NCBI GenBank assembly: GCA_043806215.1
Contig: JAZDHD010000210.1
Span: 1-8,054 of the forward strand
DNA from: JAVHLK01 sp043806215
GTDB taxonomy: Bacteria; Desulfobacterota; Desulfomonilia; Desulfomonilales; Desulfomonilaceae
Length of the DNA stretch: 8,054 nt
Reading direction: 5' to 3'
Shown here piece by piece: positions 1 to 6,389 of the stretch (position 1 is the stretch's first letter; each line of letters opens with the position of its first letter). The notes under the pieces are model-generated. The model saw only the letters and a program-made list of their open reading frames with translations. It was not told where the DNA came from and did not search any database. The translations under genes were made by a program, and so were the position numbers.

Positions 1-257
1 TAATAGTGGATTCTGCCCTGCATGACGACCACGTCCCGGCCGGAGAGCCTGCCGAAAACGAGACGCCCCTTGTGGCTTTCAACGGTTGACGTTGGAAAAT
101 GAGGGATGCTCTCGTAGGGCACCTCATGGGTTATCGCGACATGTTCACCAACGCCTCCCAGGCCCGTTCCCAGAATGATTCCGGCCGACGGCTCGGCACC
201 GGTTTGTCTGCGCAGGAACTCGGCGGCTTCCTGAACCGATTCATAGACGTTTTCCAT
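1..257 (-). CDS. Purine-nucleoside phosphorylase, N-terminal part (cut by window edge)
   Basis: Predicted cytoplasmic purine-nucleoside phosphorylase of the trimeric, human-type family, which cleaves purine (deoxy)nucleosides with phosphate to free base and (deoxy)ribose-1-phosphate in purine salvage. Only the first 85 codons are inside the window. The sequence shows the glycine-rich phosphate-binding loop IILGTGLGG (residues 27-35), the segment IPHFPTSTVESHKGRLVFG (51-69) with the conserved S/T and His-63 region, and VVMQGRIHYY (from 77). These three blocks appear in this order in PNP and not in the related MTA phosphorylases, whose N-terminus carries a different GGSG motif. The ATG at 257 is preceded by a modest purine-rich stretch (AGAGAAAAG) and lies about 23 nt after the predicted transcription start. 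The gene is divergent from the acyl-CoA ligase. The rest of the gene and any operon partners lie to the left, outside the window. Family assignment is strong; the exact base preference cannot be judged from this fragment. Confidence 0.9.
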   Translation of the reverse strand, partial: MENVYESVQEAAEFLRRQTGAEPSAGIILGTGLGGVGEHVAITHEVPYESIPHFPTSTVESHKGRLVFGRLSGRDVVVMQGRIHY

Positions 258-286
258 GGCGCACTTTTCTCTGCAAGATGAACGGA

Positions 287-315
287 GTATCATGGATCGG
301 CCCGGTCAAAGTCAA
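287..315 (-). promoter_or_regulatory. Sigma70-type promoter for the purine-nucleoside phosphorylase gene
   Basis: On the minus strand a -35 box TTGACT (310-315, 5 of 6 to consensus) is followed after exactly 17 nt by TGATAC (287-292, 4 of 6). Transcription would start near 280 and leave a leader of about 23 nt before the ATG at 257. Position, spacing and box quality all fit. No operator-like palindrome is visible. Confidence 0.55.
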
Positions 316-409
316 GGATGTTTGCCGGGGACCGGAGAAGAAGAATGAATGAACCACCAAGGCACTAAGTGCTACGCGGCGTAAATACGGTCACGGATTT
401 TTCGCGCTG

Positions 410-443
410 GGATTGCTTCGTCGCTGCGCTCCTCGCAATGACA
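410..443 (-). repeat. REP-like palindromic unit, left copy
   Basis: A 34-bp unit with its own terminal inverted repeat, ATTGC (412-416) and GCAAT (435-439), around a GC-rich core. On the minus strand it begins TGTCATTGCGAG and ends GCAATCC. From memory, interspersed repeats with CATTGCGAG...GCAATC ends occur between genes in several bacterial groups. It lies head-to-head with the copy at 489-530. Confidence 0.6.
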
Positions 444-488
444 TCTCGTGGTTGCACGCGGTTTCGGTCACGGCACCACGCTGAACCA

Positions 489-530
489 TGTCATTGCGAG
501 CCCGAGGCTTTGGGAGGACGTGGCAATCTC
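489..530 (+). repeat. REP-like palindromic unit, right copy
   Basis: A 42-bp unit with ends ATTGC (493-497) and GCAAT (523-527), beginning TGTCATTGCGAG as the left copy does on the opposite strand. The core (501-522) differs from the left copy in sequence and length, so the two are diverged members of one repeat class rather than a recent duplication. Together they form the inner arms of the fold-back element. Confidence 0.6.
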
Positions 531-656
531 AAGAGGTTAAGAATGTGCGACCGTATTTGGGCCAAGGAGCACTAAGTGCTTTGTCCCCCGTTCCGCGGGA
601 TTGTTCTCCCGGGGTTACTCCTGAGGACTTACGCAAGACAAAGAAGATTATCACAA

Positions 657-664
657 GAGAGGAG
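657..664 (+). promoter_or_regulatory. Strong Shine-Dalgarno fixing the GTG start of the acyl-CoA ligase
   Basis: GAGAGGAG lies 5 nt before the GTG at 670. No alternative start in this frame has a comparable site, so the GTG start is preferred over downstream ATG codons, which would remove the conserved N-terminus. Confidence 0.8.
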
Positions 665-669
665 AATCC

Positions 670-2340
670 GTGCCGAAACAGACGCGTACCATTTTTTGCA
701 CCGAATCGTCATACTCATATCCCTTATTGATCAAGCAGCTTCTCAATACCTCCATCTACTATGCCCCGGATCAGGAGATTGTGTACCGCGACCTGGTACG
801 GCACACCTATCGCGATCTCTACCGCCGCATCGACCGGCTGGCCCGCGGCCTGGCCGCGCTGGGCACGGGCCCGGGCGACACGGTGGCGGTCCTGGATTGG
901 GATTCCCATCGGTACCTGGAATGCTTTTTCGCCATTCCCATGATGGGGGCAATCCTCCACACGGTGAATGTGCGGCTGTCCCCGGAACAAATCCTCTACA
1001 CCATGAACCATGCCGAGGATCTCGTGGTTCTGGTCCACGAGGACTTCCTGCCCACACTGGAGGGCATTGCGGACAATCTCGAGACGGTGAAGACCTTTGT
1101 ACTCATCAAGGACCATGCGGTCGCTCCTGCCACGTCACTCCCGATCTCGGCCGAGTACGAAGAGATGCTCGGTATCGACGGTGAACCGTTCGACTTTCCG
1201 GACTTCGACGAAAACTCCCAGGCAACCACGTTCTATACCACCGGAACCACCGGAGACCCAAAGGGCGTGTACTTCAGCCACAGGCAGCTCGTCCTGCACA
1301 CGCTGGCCGTGGGGTTGGCGGTCGCGGGCTACACTGCCCCCGGGCGCTTCCAATCAGGCGATGTGTACATGCCGCTCACCCCCATGTTCCATGTTCATGC
1401 CTGGGGGTTCCCCTACCTTGCCACGCTGATCGGTGCAAAGCAGGTCTATCCCGGCAGGTACGAGCCGTCCGTTGCCTTGAGGCTCATCGACAGGGAGAAA
1501 GTGACCTTTTCGCACTGCGTGCCCACGATCCTTCACATGCTCGTCGACCACCCTTCGGCCCGGGAGATCGACCTCAGCGGCTGGAAGGTGAACACGGGAG
1601 GTATGGCTCTGCCGAGAGGGTTGGCAAAGAGAATCATGGACATGGGTATCGAGATATTCCATGGGTACGGGATGTCCGAGACTTGTCCGATACTCACCCT
1701 CGCGAACCTCAAACCACACATGATGGAATGGGATCAGGAACGGCAACTGGACTACCGGACCAAGACCGGATTCCCTCTTCCCTTGGCCGACTTGAAAGTG
1801 GTCGATTCCTCGGGCACACCCGTGCCCCGGGACGGCGTGTCCACCGGCGAGATCGTGGTGAGGACCCCGTACTGCACCCAGGGATACTTCAAGGATCCTG
1901 AAAGGTCCGAGGAACTCTGGCGGGGCGGGTACCTCCACACCGGAGACGTGGCTCACATCGACGAGCAGGGATATGTGAGGATCACGGACCGGCTCAAGGA
2001 CGCGATCAAGACCGGCGGTGAATGGATATCTTCACTCGAACTGGAGAGCCTCATCAGCCGCCATGAAGCGGTGTCCGAGGTCGCGGTGGTCGGGGTGCCC
2101 AATGAAAAATGGGGCGAACGCCCCGTGGCGCTGATCGTTCCAAACGAAAATGCCGGAGACAAGATCACCAACGATGAGTTGCGGAATTTTCTCCAGCAAT
2201 TCGTGAGTCAAGGACGCATCTCCAAGTGGGCCGTACCGGACGAATTCCTTGTCGTTGACGTCATCCCCAAGACCAGCGTGGGCAAAATCGACAAGAAGGC
2301 AATAAGGGCACGGGTAGGGCCTTATCGGCACGATGCTTGA
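670..2340 (+). CDS. AMP-forming acyl-CoA ligase (AlkK-like medium/long-chain fatty acid type)
   Basis: A 556-residue member of the ANL (acyl/aryl-CoA ligase) family. It activates a carboxylic acid with ATP to an acyl-adenylate and transfers the acyl group to CoA, probably in the cytoplasm. Length is typical and the core motifs are present in order: the ATP-binding loop YTTGTTGDPKG (189-199), GYGMSET (332-338), YLHTGD (421-426) with the ribose-binding Asp-426, the hinge region RITDRLKDAIKTGGEWIS (437-454), and PKTSVGKIDKKAIR near the C-terminus with the expected catalytic lysine at Lys-539. The hinge form 'IKTGGEWIS' and the 'ETCPILTLA' context resemble AlkK/medium-chain fatty acyl-CoA ligases more than acetyl-CoA synthetases, so a medium- or long-chain fatty acid is the likely substrate. 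This is inference from motif style only. No beta-oxidation genes are adjacent. The gene stands alone on the plus strand, begins with GTG behind a strong ribosome binding site, and ends one base before the stop of the convergent neighbour. Confidence 0.92.
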   Translation: MPKQTRTIFCTESSYSYPLLIKQLLNTSIYYAPDQEIVYRDLVRHTYRDLYRRIDRLARGLAALGTGPGDTVAVLDWDSHRYLECFFAIPMMGAILHTVNVRLSPEQILYTMNHAEDLVVLVHEDFLPTLEGIADNLETVKTFVLIKDHAVAPATSLPISAEYEEMLGIDGEPFDFPDFDENSQATTFYTTGTTGDPKGVYFSHRQLVLHTLAVGLAVAGYTAPGRFQSGDVYMPLTPMFHVHAWGFPYLATLIGAKQVYPGRYEPSVALRLIDREKVTFSHCVPTILHMLVDHPSAREIDLSGWKVNTGGMALPRGLAKRIMDMGIEIFHGYGMSETCPILTLANLKPHMMEWDQERQLDYRTKTGFPLPLADLKVVDSSGTPVPRDGVSTGEIVVRTPYCTQGYFKDPERSEELWRGGYLHTGDVAHIDEQGYVRITDRLKDAIKTGGEWISSLELESLISRHEAVSEVAVVGVPNEKWGERPVALIVPNENAGDKITNDELRNFLQQFVSQGRISKWAVPDEFLVVDVIPKTSVGKIDKKAIRARVGPYRHDA

Positions 2341-2341
2341 G

Positions 2342-2974
2342 TTAGAAATCCTCCGACAAGCCGGAGAGATCTTTGTCTTTGGTAAACCATTTATCGCCGA
2401 CATCCTCCGGCCGCGGTGATCGCGGGGCCCTATCGGAGCGACGGGACCGGGTGGGCAGGAAGCCGCTCTCCCCCTGGGACGTACGGCCCGGCCCGTAAAT
2501 ACGGGAATCCTCTTTCGCCGGCGGCTCTTCCGTGACACGCTCCATACCGATTCCGTTGGCACCGTGTGCAAATGGGAGCAGTACCCACATGCGGTTCTCA
2601 TCTCTCTTCCTCACCGGCAGCAATTGCGCTGCCCGTTTCGGATTCCTTCCGTCATAGAGGAGGAGTCCCTGGTCCGTCATCTCCCATCGGCCTTCGGACG
2701 GCCTGAAGAGATTCTCCATCTTCATGGTCCCGTCTTTGCGGAGAGTCATGAGACATTTACCGGTGAAGCGTTTCACCCTGGTGGTCTCCCGGCTGGTCAC
2801 TCCCCAGCGGAAGAAATCATCGGCACATCTCCATGTGCCCACCACGAAATCCGACATGTCCCCGGCCGCTTCCACCCCGACGATCAACGGCGATCTGGGA
2901 ATACCCGCTTCGTTGGGGACCACTCCCGCGAGCAGAGGAATCAGGGTGAGGGCGAATATCTGGATGTTCAGCAA
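2342..2974 (-). CDS. Predicted exported protein of unknown function, possibly lipocalin-like
   Basis: A 210-residue protein I do not recognise. Residues 1-20 form a hydrophobic segment resembling a signal peptide, though with no basic n-region; I see no lipobox cysteine. The middle (about 43-147) contains VVGTWRC, LRKDGTMKMENLF, GRWEMTDQGLLLYDG and RMWVLLPF, alternating short strands with G-x-W and D-G turns. That pattern is reminiscent of small lipocalin-like beta-barrel domains; this is a resemblance only. The last ~60 residues (150-210) are charged, rich in Arg, Ser, Pro and Asp, and probably disordered. The start is TTG at 2974, chosen because a perfect GGGAGGT sits 6 nt upstream. It follows the DedA-family gene by 76 bp on the same strand, suggesting an envelope-related role, and its stop lies one base from that of the convergent acyl-CoA ligase. 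The reading frame and the ribosome binding site support a real gene; function is unknown. Confidence 0.75.
   Translation of the reverse strand: MLNIQIFALTLIPLLAGVVPNEAGIPRSPLIVGVEAAGDMSDFVVGTWRCADDFFRWGVTSRETTRVKRFTGKCLMTLRKDGTMKMENLFRPSEGRWEMTDQGLLLYDGRNPKRAAQLLPVRKRDENRMWVLLPFAHGANGIGMERVTEEPPAKEDSRIYGPGRTSQGESGFLPTRSRRSDRAPRSPRPEDVGDKWFTKDKDLSGLSEDF
2351..2380 (+). terminator. Possible weak intrinsic terminator for the acyl-CoA ligase
   Basis: CTCCG (2351-2355) and CGGAG (2362-2366) form a 5-bp stem with a 6-nt loop, starting 10 nt after the ligase stop, followed by the T-rich but interrupted tract ATCTTTGTCTTT. It lies inside the 3' coding end of the opposing gene. The stem is short and the T-tract broken, so this is a candidate only. 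Confidence 0.3.
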
Positions 2975-2980
2975 GACTCG

Positions 2981-2987
2981 ACCTCCC
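2981..2987 (-). promoter_or_regulatory. Shine-Dalgarno deciding the TTG start of the exported protein
   Basis: GGGAGGT on the minus strand lies 6 nt before TTG at 2974, the only well-placed start that keeps the hydrophobic N-terminal segment intact. Confidence 0.75.
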
Positions 2988-3009
2988 GGACATCTTTGGG
3001 AACTGCATA

Positions 3010-3039
3010 GTTATAGCAGAGCCCCCCCCTTGGAGTCCA
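3010..3039 (-). promoter_or_regulatory. Possible promoter for the exported protein, with an eight-G spacer tract
   Basis: On the minus strand TATAAC (3010-3015, 5 of 6 to the -10 consensus) is preceded by TGGACT (3034-3039, 4 of 6 to the -35 consensus) with an 18-nt spacer that contains eight consecutive G (3022-3029). If active, transcription would start near 3003. The gene could equally be transcribed from the upstream DedA/PBP1A genes, so this is a candidate. Confidence 0.33.
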
Positions 3040-3050
3040 CAGGACCGTGG

Positions 3051-3641
3051 TCACTTCACGGCGTACTTTATGAGCACGAATCCGCCCACCAGGAGAACCA
3101 CAAAGACTATCGCCAATATATTGAAATACTTGTCTATAAACGATTTGATGGGAGGGCCGAAGTAGTAAATCAGCGCGGCCACGAGAAAGAACCTCGCCGA
3201 CCTGCTAATGACGGATGCCAAGACAAACACGGGGAAATCGATCTTGAATGCGCCCCCGGCAATGGTGAAGAGCTTGTACGGAATAGGAGTGAAACCGGCT
3301 ATGCCGACCGCCCACGCGGCATACTTGTTGTACAGTTCACCAACGACCTGCCACTTGTCCATGAGCCCGTAGACCGCAAGAATCCGGTTGCCGACAACCT
3401 CCATGAACTCGTAACCGATGAGGTACCCAACCATTCCACCCAGCACGGATCCCACGGAACAGATGGCGGCGAAGGTAAACGCCTTGCGGGGAATGGAGAT
3501 GGCAAGAGCCAGCAAGAGAACATCCGGCGGAATGGGGAAAAACGATGACTCGGCGAATGCCAGTAAGAACAGCGCAGGGACTGCATAGGGGCTGTACGCC
3601 CAGGAGAGAACCCAGTCATATAATCGTCGCATCCACTTCAA
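3051..3641 (-). CDS. DedA/VTT-family inner-membrane protein (YqaA-like)
   Basis: A 196-residue polytopic membrane protein of the DedA/SNARE-associated (VTT) superfamily, of the short YqaA-like type. Visible signatures are the first re-entrant region E31-SSFFPIPPD (31-40), a glycine-rich membrane segment GSVLGGMVGYLIGY (64-77), the second re-entrant motif FTPIPYKLFTIAGG (117-130), and SRSAR (146-150) with the conserved arginine pair before a hydrophobic segment. A final hydrophobic helix spans about 173-192. DedA proteins act in the cytoplasmic membrane, and some members flip polyprenyl-phosphate or phospholipids; the role of YqaA-like members is less clear. The TTG at 3641 is preferred because AGGA (3649-3652) lies 7 nt upstream; an ATG at 3632 would be 16 nt away. 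It starts 59 bp after the PBP1A stop on the same strand with no clear promoter or terminator between, so co-transcription with a peptidoglycan synthase is likely. That context fits recycling of the lipid carrier undecaprenyl phosphate, which is inference. Confidence 0.87.
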   Translation of the reverse strand: MKWMRRLYDWVLSWAYSPYAVPALFLLAFAESSFFPIPPDVLLLALAISIPRKAFTFAAICSVGSVLGGMVGYLIGYEFMEVVGNRILAVYGLMDKWQVVGELYNKYAAWAVGIAGFTPIPYKLFTIAGGAFKIDFPVFVLASVISRSARFFLVAALIYYFGPPIKSFIDKYFNILAIVFVVLLVGGFVLIKYAVK

Positions 3642-3700
3642 CGTAACGTCCTACCTTTCGGCAATTCATATGTCGACTGATCCGGCCGGCGCCGGTCACA

Positions 3701-6385
3701 CTAAAATTGATCCAGGTCCGAACCGGAATAGTCCCACCTCGATCCTCTCGTAAGAGACGGGCGTTCGTGACTCGGACCGCTGCCTTGCTTGAATACCTCT
3801 TCCACCCCTTGCCCCGAAGCGGCGACCAACCCCGTCCGGGGGTCTATCATGCGCCGCTCGACCGATGTGGGTTCCGGGAATTCCGCCACCGGTTTGCCGT
3901 CCAGCACCTTCTTCACAAAACGTCCCCAAATGGGTGCGGCCGCCTTACCGCCGGTTTCACCGTCACCGAGAGACACTTTCTCATCGAACCCAACCCATAC
4001 GCCACAGGTGTACTCCGGAGTAAAACCCATGAACCAAGCGTCCACATTGTCGTTGGTGGTCCCGGTCTTCCCGGCAATGTCGGGCCGACCCACGATCTTC
4101 TTCAGAACCGTGGCGGTTCCTTCCTGTACGACATCCTTGAGCATGGACGTCATGATGTACGCCGTGCCCTCGTCGATGCGCCTCCGGGCCGGCATGAGCC
4201 TTCTCAACGACGTCTTCTCTCCGTCGGTTTCCATGAGTGATTCTGCGGAATGGTCATGCGAGACCTTTTGAATACGCAACCGGTCGTCCTCCGCGGGATC
4301 GTCCAGAAGTACGGGAGGATCGTTTTGTTCCAAGATCTTTCCGTTTCGGTCAACGATTTTGGTTATGTACACATTCGGCACGAAATAGCCCCGGTTGGGG
4401 AAGACGGAATAGGCATTGAGCTGCTCTTCCAGGGAAACCCCGGTGGAACCCAGAGCCAAGGTCAGGTTGTTCACCAGATCGGACTCGTACCCCAACTTGC
4501 GCGCGTACGCCTTGGTGTATTCCAAACCGATCTGCTGAAGGATCTTGATGGTGGGAATGTTTCTCGATTTCACCAGGGCATTTCTGAAGGTCACCGGACC
4601 GGCGAATCCGCCGCGGTAGTTCTTTGGTCTCCACACCTCGCCCGTGCTCGGTACGGTGAGTTCCAGCGGTGAATCGAGAATGATGTCCGCACAGGTAAAC
4701 CCCTTATTGAGTGCAGCCGCATAAATAACCGGTTTGAAGGCCGACCCCGCCTGCCTGCGCGATTGAACGGCACGATTGTACTTTGACTCCTCGTAATCGT
4801 ACCCCCCGAGCATCACCTTGACATAGCCGGACCGGTTCTCTCTCAGCATGAGAGCGGATTGAGCTACGGGCCGCTGCCACGGTTCAAGGATGAAGTAACG
4901 CGTCATATCTTCAGTGTAGACCTTGTAATTCTTCATCTGAGGGTCTTGCTTGCCGTACTTGGCCAGGTACATCTCCCGGCGCTTGATATTGGGATCCACA
5001 ATCCGGACTTCGATGAGATCGCCAACCTGAAACGGCAAATCCCCTTGGGTGAAATTGCGGGTACGCAACTCCAGCCGGGTGAACGGAGTACGGACCCACC
5101 AGCCGGGGCTCGGGTCTATCTTGATTTGCCCCACGTACTCACGTTTCCTTCCGTCCCTCACATAGCTCCCCATGCGCACGTCAATGTTCTCGTTGTCTAT
5201 GTGGGTTACAACGCCTCTCGTGATTTCGCCGAATCGCAGCGGAGCCTTCATTTCATCCGTCTTGTCCTTGAGAAACTCCATTACTCCCTTCACGTTCAGC
5301 GTCTGAAGCGGTCCGCGGTATCCCTGCCGTTCCGTCAATTCGCCAAGCCCGTTCTCCATGGATTCCCGCGCAGCCTTGGTCAATTCCAGATCCACCGTTG
5401 TGTAGACCTGAAGCCCGCCGCTATAGACCGCCTCCTCTCCATATATCTGCACCAGGTACTTGCGGACATGCTCGACGAACCCGGGCGCTACGGTGCCGTC
5501 CGGGTTTTCCGTTTCGACGGTTTCGGGCTTTTCCTTAAGCGCTTCGTCATATTGGGCCTGTGTGATGTAATTGTCTTCCCGCATCCGTCGGAGCACGTAG
5601 TGGGCCCTATCGAGAGCCTTACCGTAATTGCGCTTGGGTGAATTCTTGCCGGGAAGCTGTGCCAATCCTCCCAGCATGGCGCATTCGGCTATGCTCAGAT
5701 CTTGAACGTGCTTGTTGAAATACGTGCGCGCCGCGGCTTCAACTCCGTAGGCACCGCTCCCCATATAGATTTCGTTGAGATAGAGGTAGAGGATGTGCTC
5801 CTTGCTCATCGACGCGTCAATCCGCCGCGCCAGAATCATTTCCCGGATCTTCCGTCCGATTTTCTTTTCCGAGGTCAACAGGAAGTTTTTCGCAACCTGC
5901 TGGGTAATGGTACTGGCTCCGGAACCAAGCCGGCCTCTTTTCGCCGCCTCTACCACGGCCCGGAGTATGGCCTCTTTGTCCACACCCGGATGGGTCCGGA
6001 AGTTCTTGTCCTCGGCTGCGACAAACGCGTTTGTCAGCATATTCGGGATTTCCGCAAACGGCACGACGAATCGGCGCTGTTTGTGGAACTCCTGTATGAG
6101 CTCCCCTCTTGCTGCGTAGATCCCGGTGACGATGGGAGGCTCGTAGTTCTTGAGTTTGTCTATGTCGGGCAGGTCCTTGATGAAGAACAGATAGCTTTGC
6201 GCCGCCAGTCCCGCGAATCCCGCGGCACAGCCGAACCCTATGAGCAACAGGAGGCGGGCTATGCTATTGAACAGAGACCACCTGTTCCGCTTGCTTTCGA
6301 CCTTTTCATGCAGGTCCCAGTAGGGGTTGGAACTGTTTCGGCCACCAAGGGACGACGGGTTCAATTGCCTGTCTCCTTCTTCCAT
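3701..6385 (-). CDS. mrcA: Bifunctional class A penicillin-binding protein 1A (transglycosylase/transpeptidase)
   Basis: An 894-residue class A PBP that polymerises lipid II into glycan strands and cross-links peptides at the outer face of the inner membrane. A basic cytoplasmic tail (1-42) leads into one membrane anchor (about 43-69). The glycosyltransferase domain follows, with catalytic Glu-125 in AAEDKNFRTHPG (123-134), GASTITQQVAKN (156-167) and LYLNEIYMG (201-209) with Glu-205. A beta-rich linker (about 385-500) resembles the OB-like insert of Gram-negative PBP1A. The transpeptidase domain has SxxK at S548-AFK551, SxN at S607-RN609 and KTGT at 773-776, so all active-site motifs are intact. 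A ~60-residue polar C-terminal tail follows. Length and the OB insert fit PBP1A (MrcA/PonA) rather than PBP1B or 1C. The ATG at 6385 has no good ribosome binding site; TTG at 6364 (codon 8) has AAGGAGA 7 nt upstream and may be the true start. The promoter lies in 6430-6458 and a DedA-family gene follows. Confidence 0.95.
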   Translation of the reverse strand: MEEGDRQLNPSSLGGRNSSNPYWDLHEKVESKRNRWSLFNSIARLLLLIGFGCAAGFAGLAAQSYLFFIKDLPDIDKLKNYEPPIVTGIYAARGELIQEFHKQRRFVVPFAEIPNMLTNAFVAAEDKNFRTHPGVDKEAILRAVVEAAKRGRLGSGASTITQQVAKNFLLTSEKKIGRKIREMILARRIDASMSKEHILYLYLNEIYMGSGAYGVEAAARTYFNKHVQDLSIAECAMLGGLAQLPGKNSPKRNYGKALDRAHYVLRRMREDNYITQAQYDEALKEKPETVETENPDGTVAPGFVEHVRKYLVQIYGEEAVYSGGLQVYTTVDLELTKAARESMENGLGELTERQGYRGPLQTLNVKGVMEFLKDKTDEMKAPLRFGEITRGVVTHIDNENIDVRMGSYVRDGRKREYVGQIKIDPSPGWWVRTPFTRLELRTRNFTQGDLPFQVGDLIEVRIVDPNIKRREMYLAKYGKQDPQMKNYKVYTEDMTRYFILEPWQRPVAQSALMLRENRSGYVKVMLGGYDYEESKYNRAVQSRRQAGSAFKPVIYAAALNKGFTCADIILDSPLELTVPSTGEVWRPKNYRGGFAGPVTFRNALVKSRNIPTIKILQQIGLEYTKAYARKLGYESDLVNNLTLALGSTGVSLEEQLNAYSVFPNRGYFVPNVYITKIVDRNGKILEQNDPPVLLDDPAEDDRLRIQKVSHDHSAESLMETDGEKTSLRRLMPARRRIDEGTAYIMTSMLKDVVQEGTATVLKKIVGRPDIAGKTGTTNDNVDAWFMGFTPEYTCGVWVGFDEKVSLGDGETGGKAAAPIWGRFVKKVLDGKPVAEFPEPTSVERRMIDPRTGLVAASGQGVEEVFKQGSGPSHERPSLTRGSRWDYSGSDLDQF
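6372..6378 (-). promoter_or_regulatory. Strong internal Shine-Dalgarno pointing to a TTG start for PBP1A
   Basis: AAGGAGA on the minus strand, inside codons 2-5 of the longest PBP1A frame, lies 7 nt before an in-frame TTG (6362-6364). By contrast the ATG at 6385 has only a weak GGA upstream. Starting at the TTG removes seven residues from the cytoplasmic tail and no known motif. Confidence 0.55.
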
Positions 6386-6389
6386 TGTC

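Larger units (their letters stand above)
357..580. repeat. Nested inverted-repeat (fold-back, MITE-like) intergenic element
   Basis: Five pairs of complementary segments are nested around a centre near 465-471. From outside in they are GCACTAAGTGCT (362-373) with AGCACTAAGTGC (568-579, one mismatch); AAATACGGTC (383-392) with GACCGTATTT (549-558); GATTGC (411-416) with GCAATC (523-528); CTCGCAATGACA (432-443) with TGTCATTGCGAG (489-500); and CGTGG (447-451) with CCACG (476-480). The outer ends also form a direct repeat, CCAAGGCACTAAGTGCT (357-373) and CCAAGGAGCACTAAGTGCT (562-580). The whole could fold into one long imperfect hairpin. It encodes no transposase, so it would be a non-autonomous element or a composite of REP-like units. 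Symmetry is seen directly; mobility is inference. Confidence 0.7.
258..669. other. Divergent intergenic region between phosphorylase and acyl-CoA ligase
   Basis: This 412-bp stretch has no credible gene. It holds the phosphorylase promoter (287-315), a fold-back repeat element (357-580), and an 89-bp leader before the acyl-CoA ligase (581-669). In the leader I see a good ribosome binding site but no convincing -35/-10 pair; GATTAT at 646-651 is the best -10 candidate but lacks a partner at 17 nt. Short open frames here run through the repeat and have no ribosome binding sites. Confidence 0.7.

Noticed and set aside
410..530. Possible CRISPR-like repeats
   Set aside because: There are only two units, in inverted orientation and with different cores and lengths. 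CRISPR repeats are direct, near-identical and regularly spaced.
369..730. Short plus-strand frames 369-575 and 488-730
   Set aside because: They read through the palindromic repeat element, and the second runs into the acyl-CoA ligase. Neither has a ribosome binding site or protein-like composition.
1354..1956. A 200-codon minus-strand frame inside the acyl-CoA ligase
   Set aside because: It lies opposite conserved adenylation motifs of the ligase and has no independent coding signal.
2302..2325. ATAAGG/CCTTAT hairpin near the end of the acyl-CoA ligase as a terminator for the convergent gene
   Set aside because: The 6-bp AT-containing stem has a 12-nt loop and is not followed by a T-run on either strand.
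2724..3548. A 274-codon plus-strand frame spanning the exported-protein and DedA genes
   Set aside because: It crosses two well-supported minus-strand genes and the gap between them, with low-complexity polar composition. It is a shadow frame.
3682..3695. GC-rich palindromes (CCGGCCGG and CCGGCGCCGG) after the PBP1A stop as a terminator
   Set aside because: The palindromes have no room for a loop and no T-tract follows on the minus strand, so they do not look like an intrinsic terminator and do not argue against co-transcription with the DedA gene.
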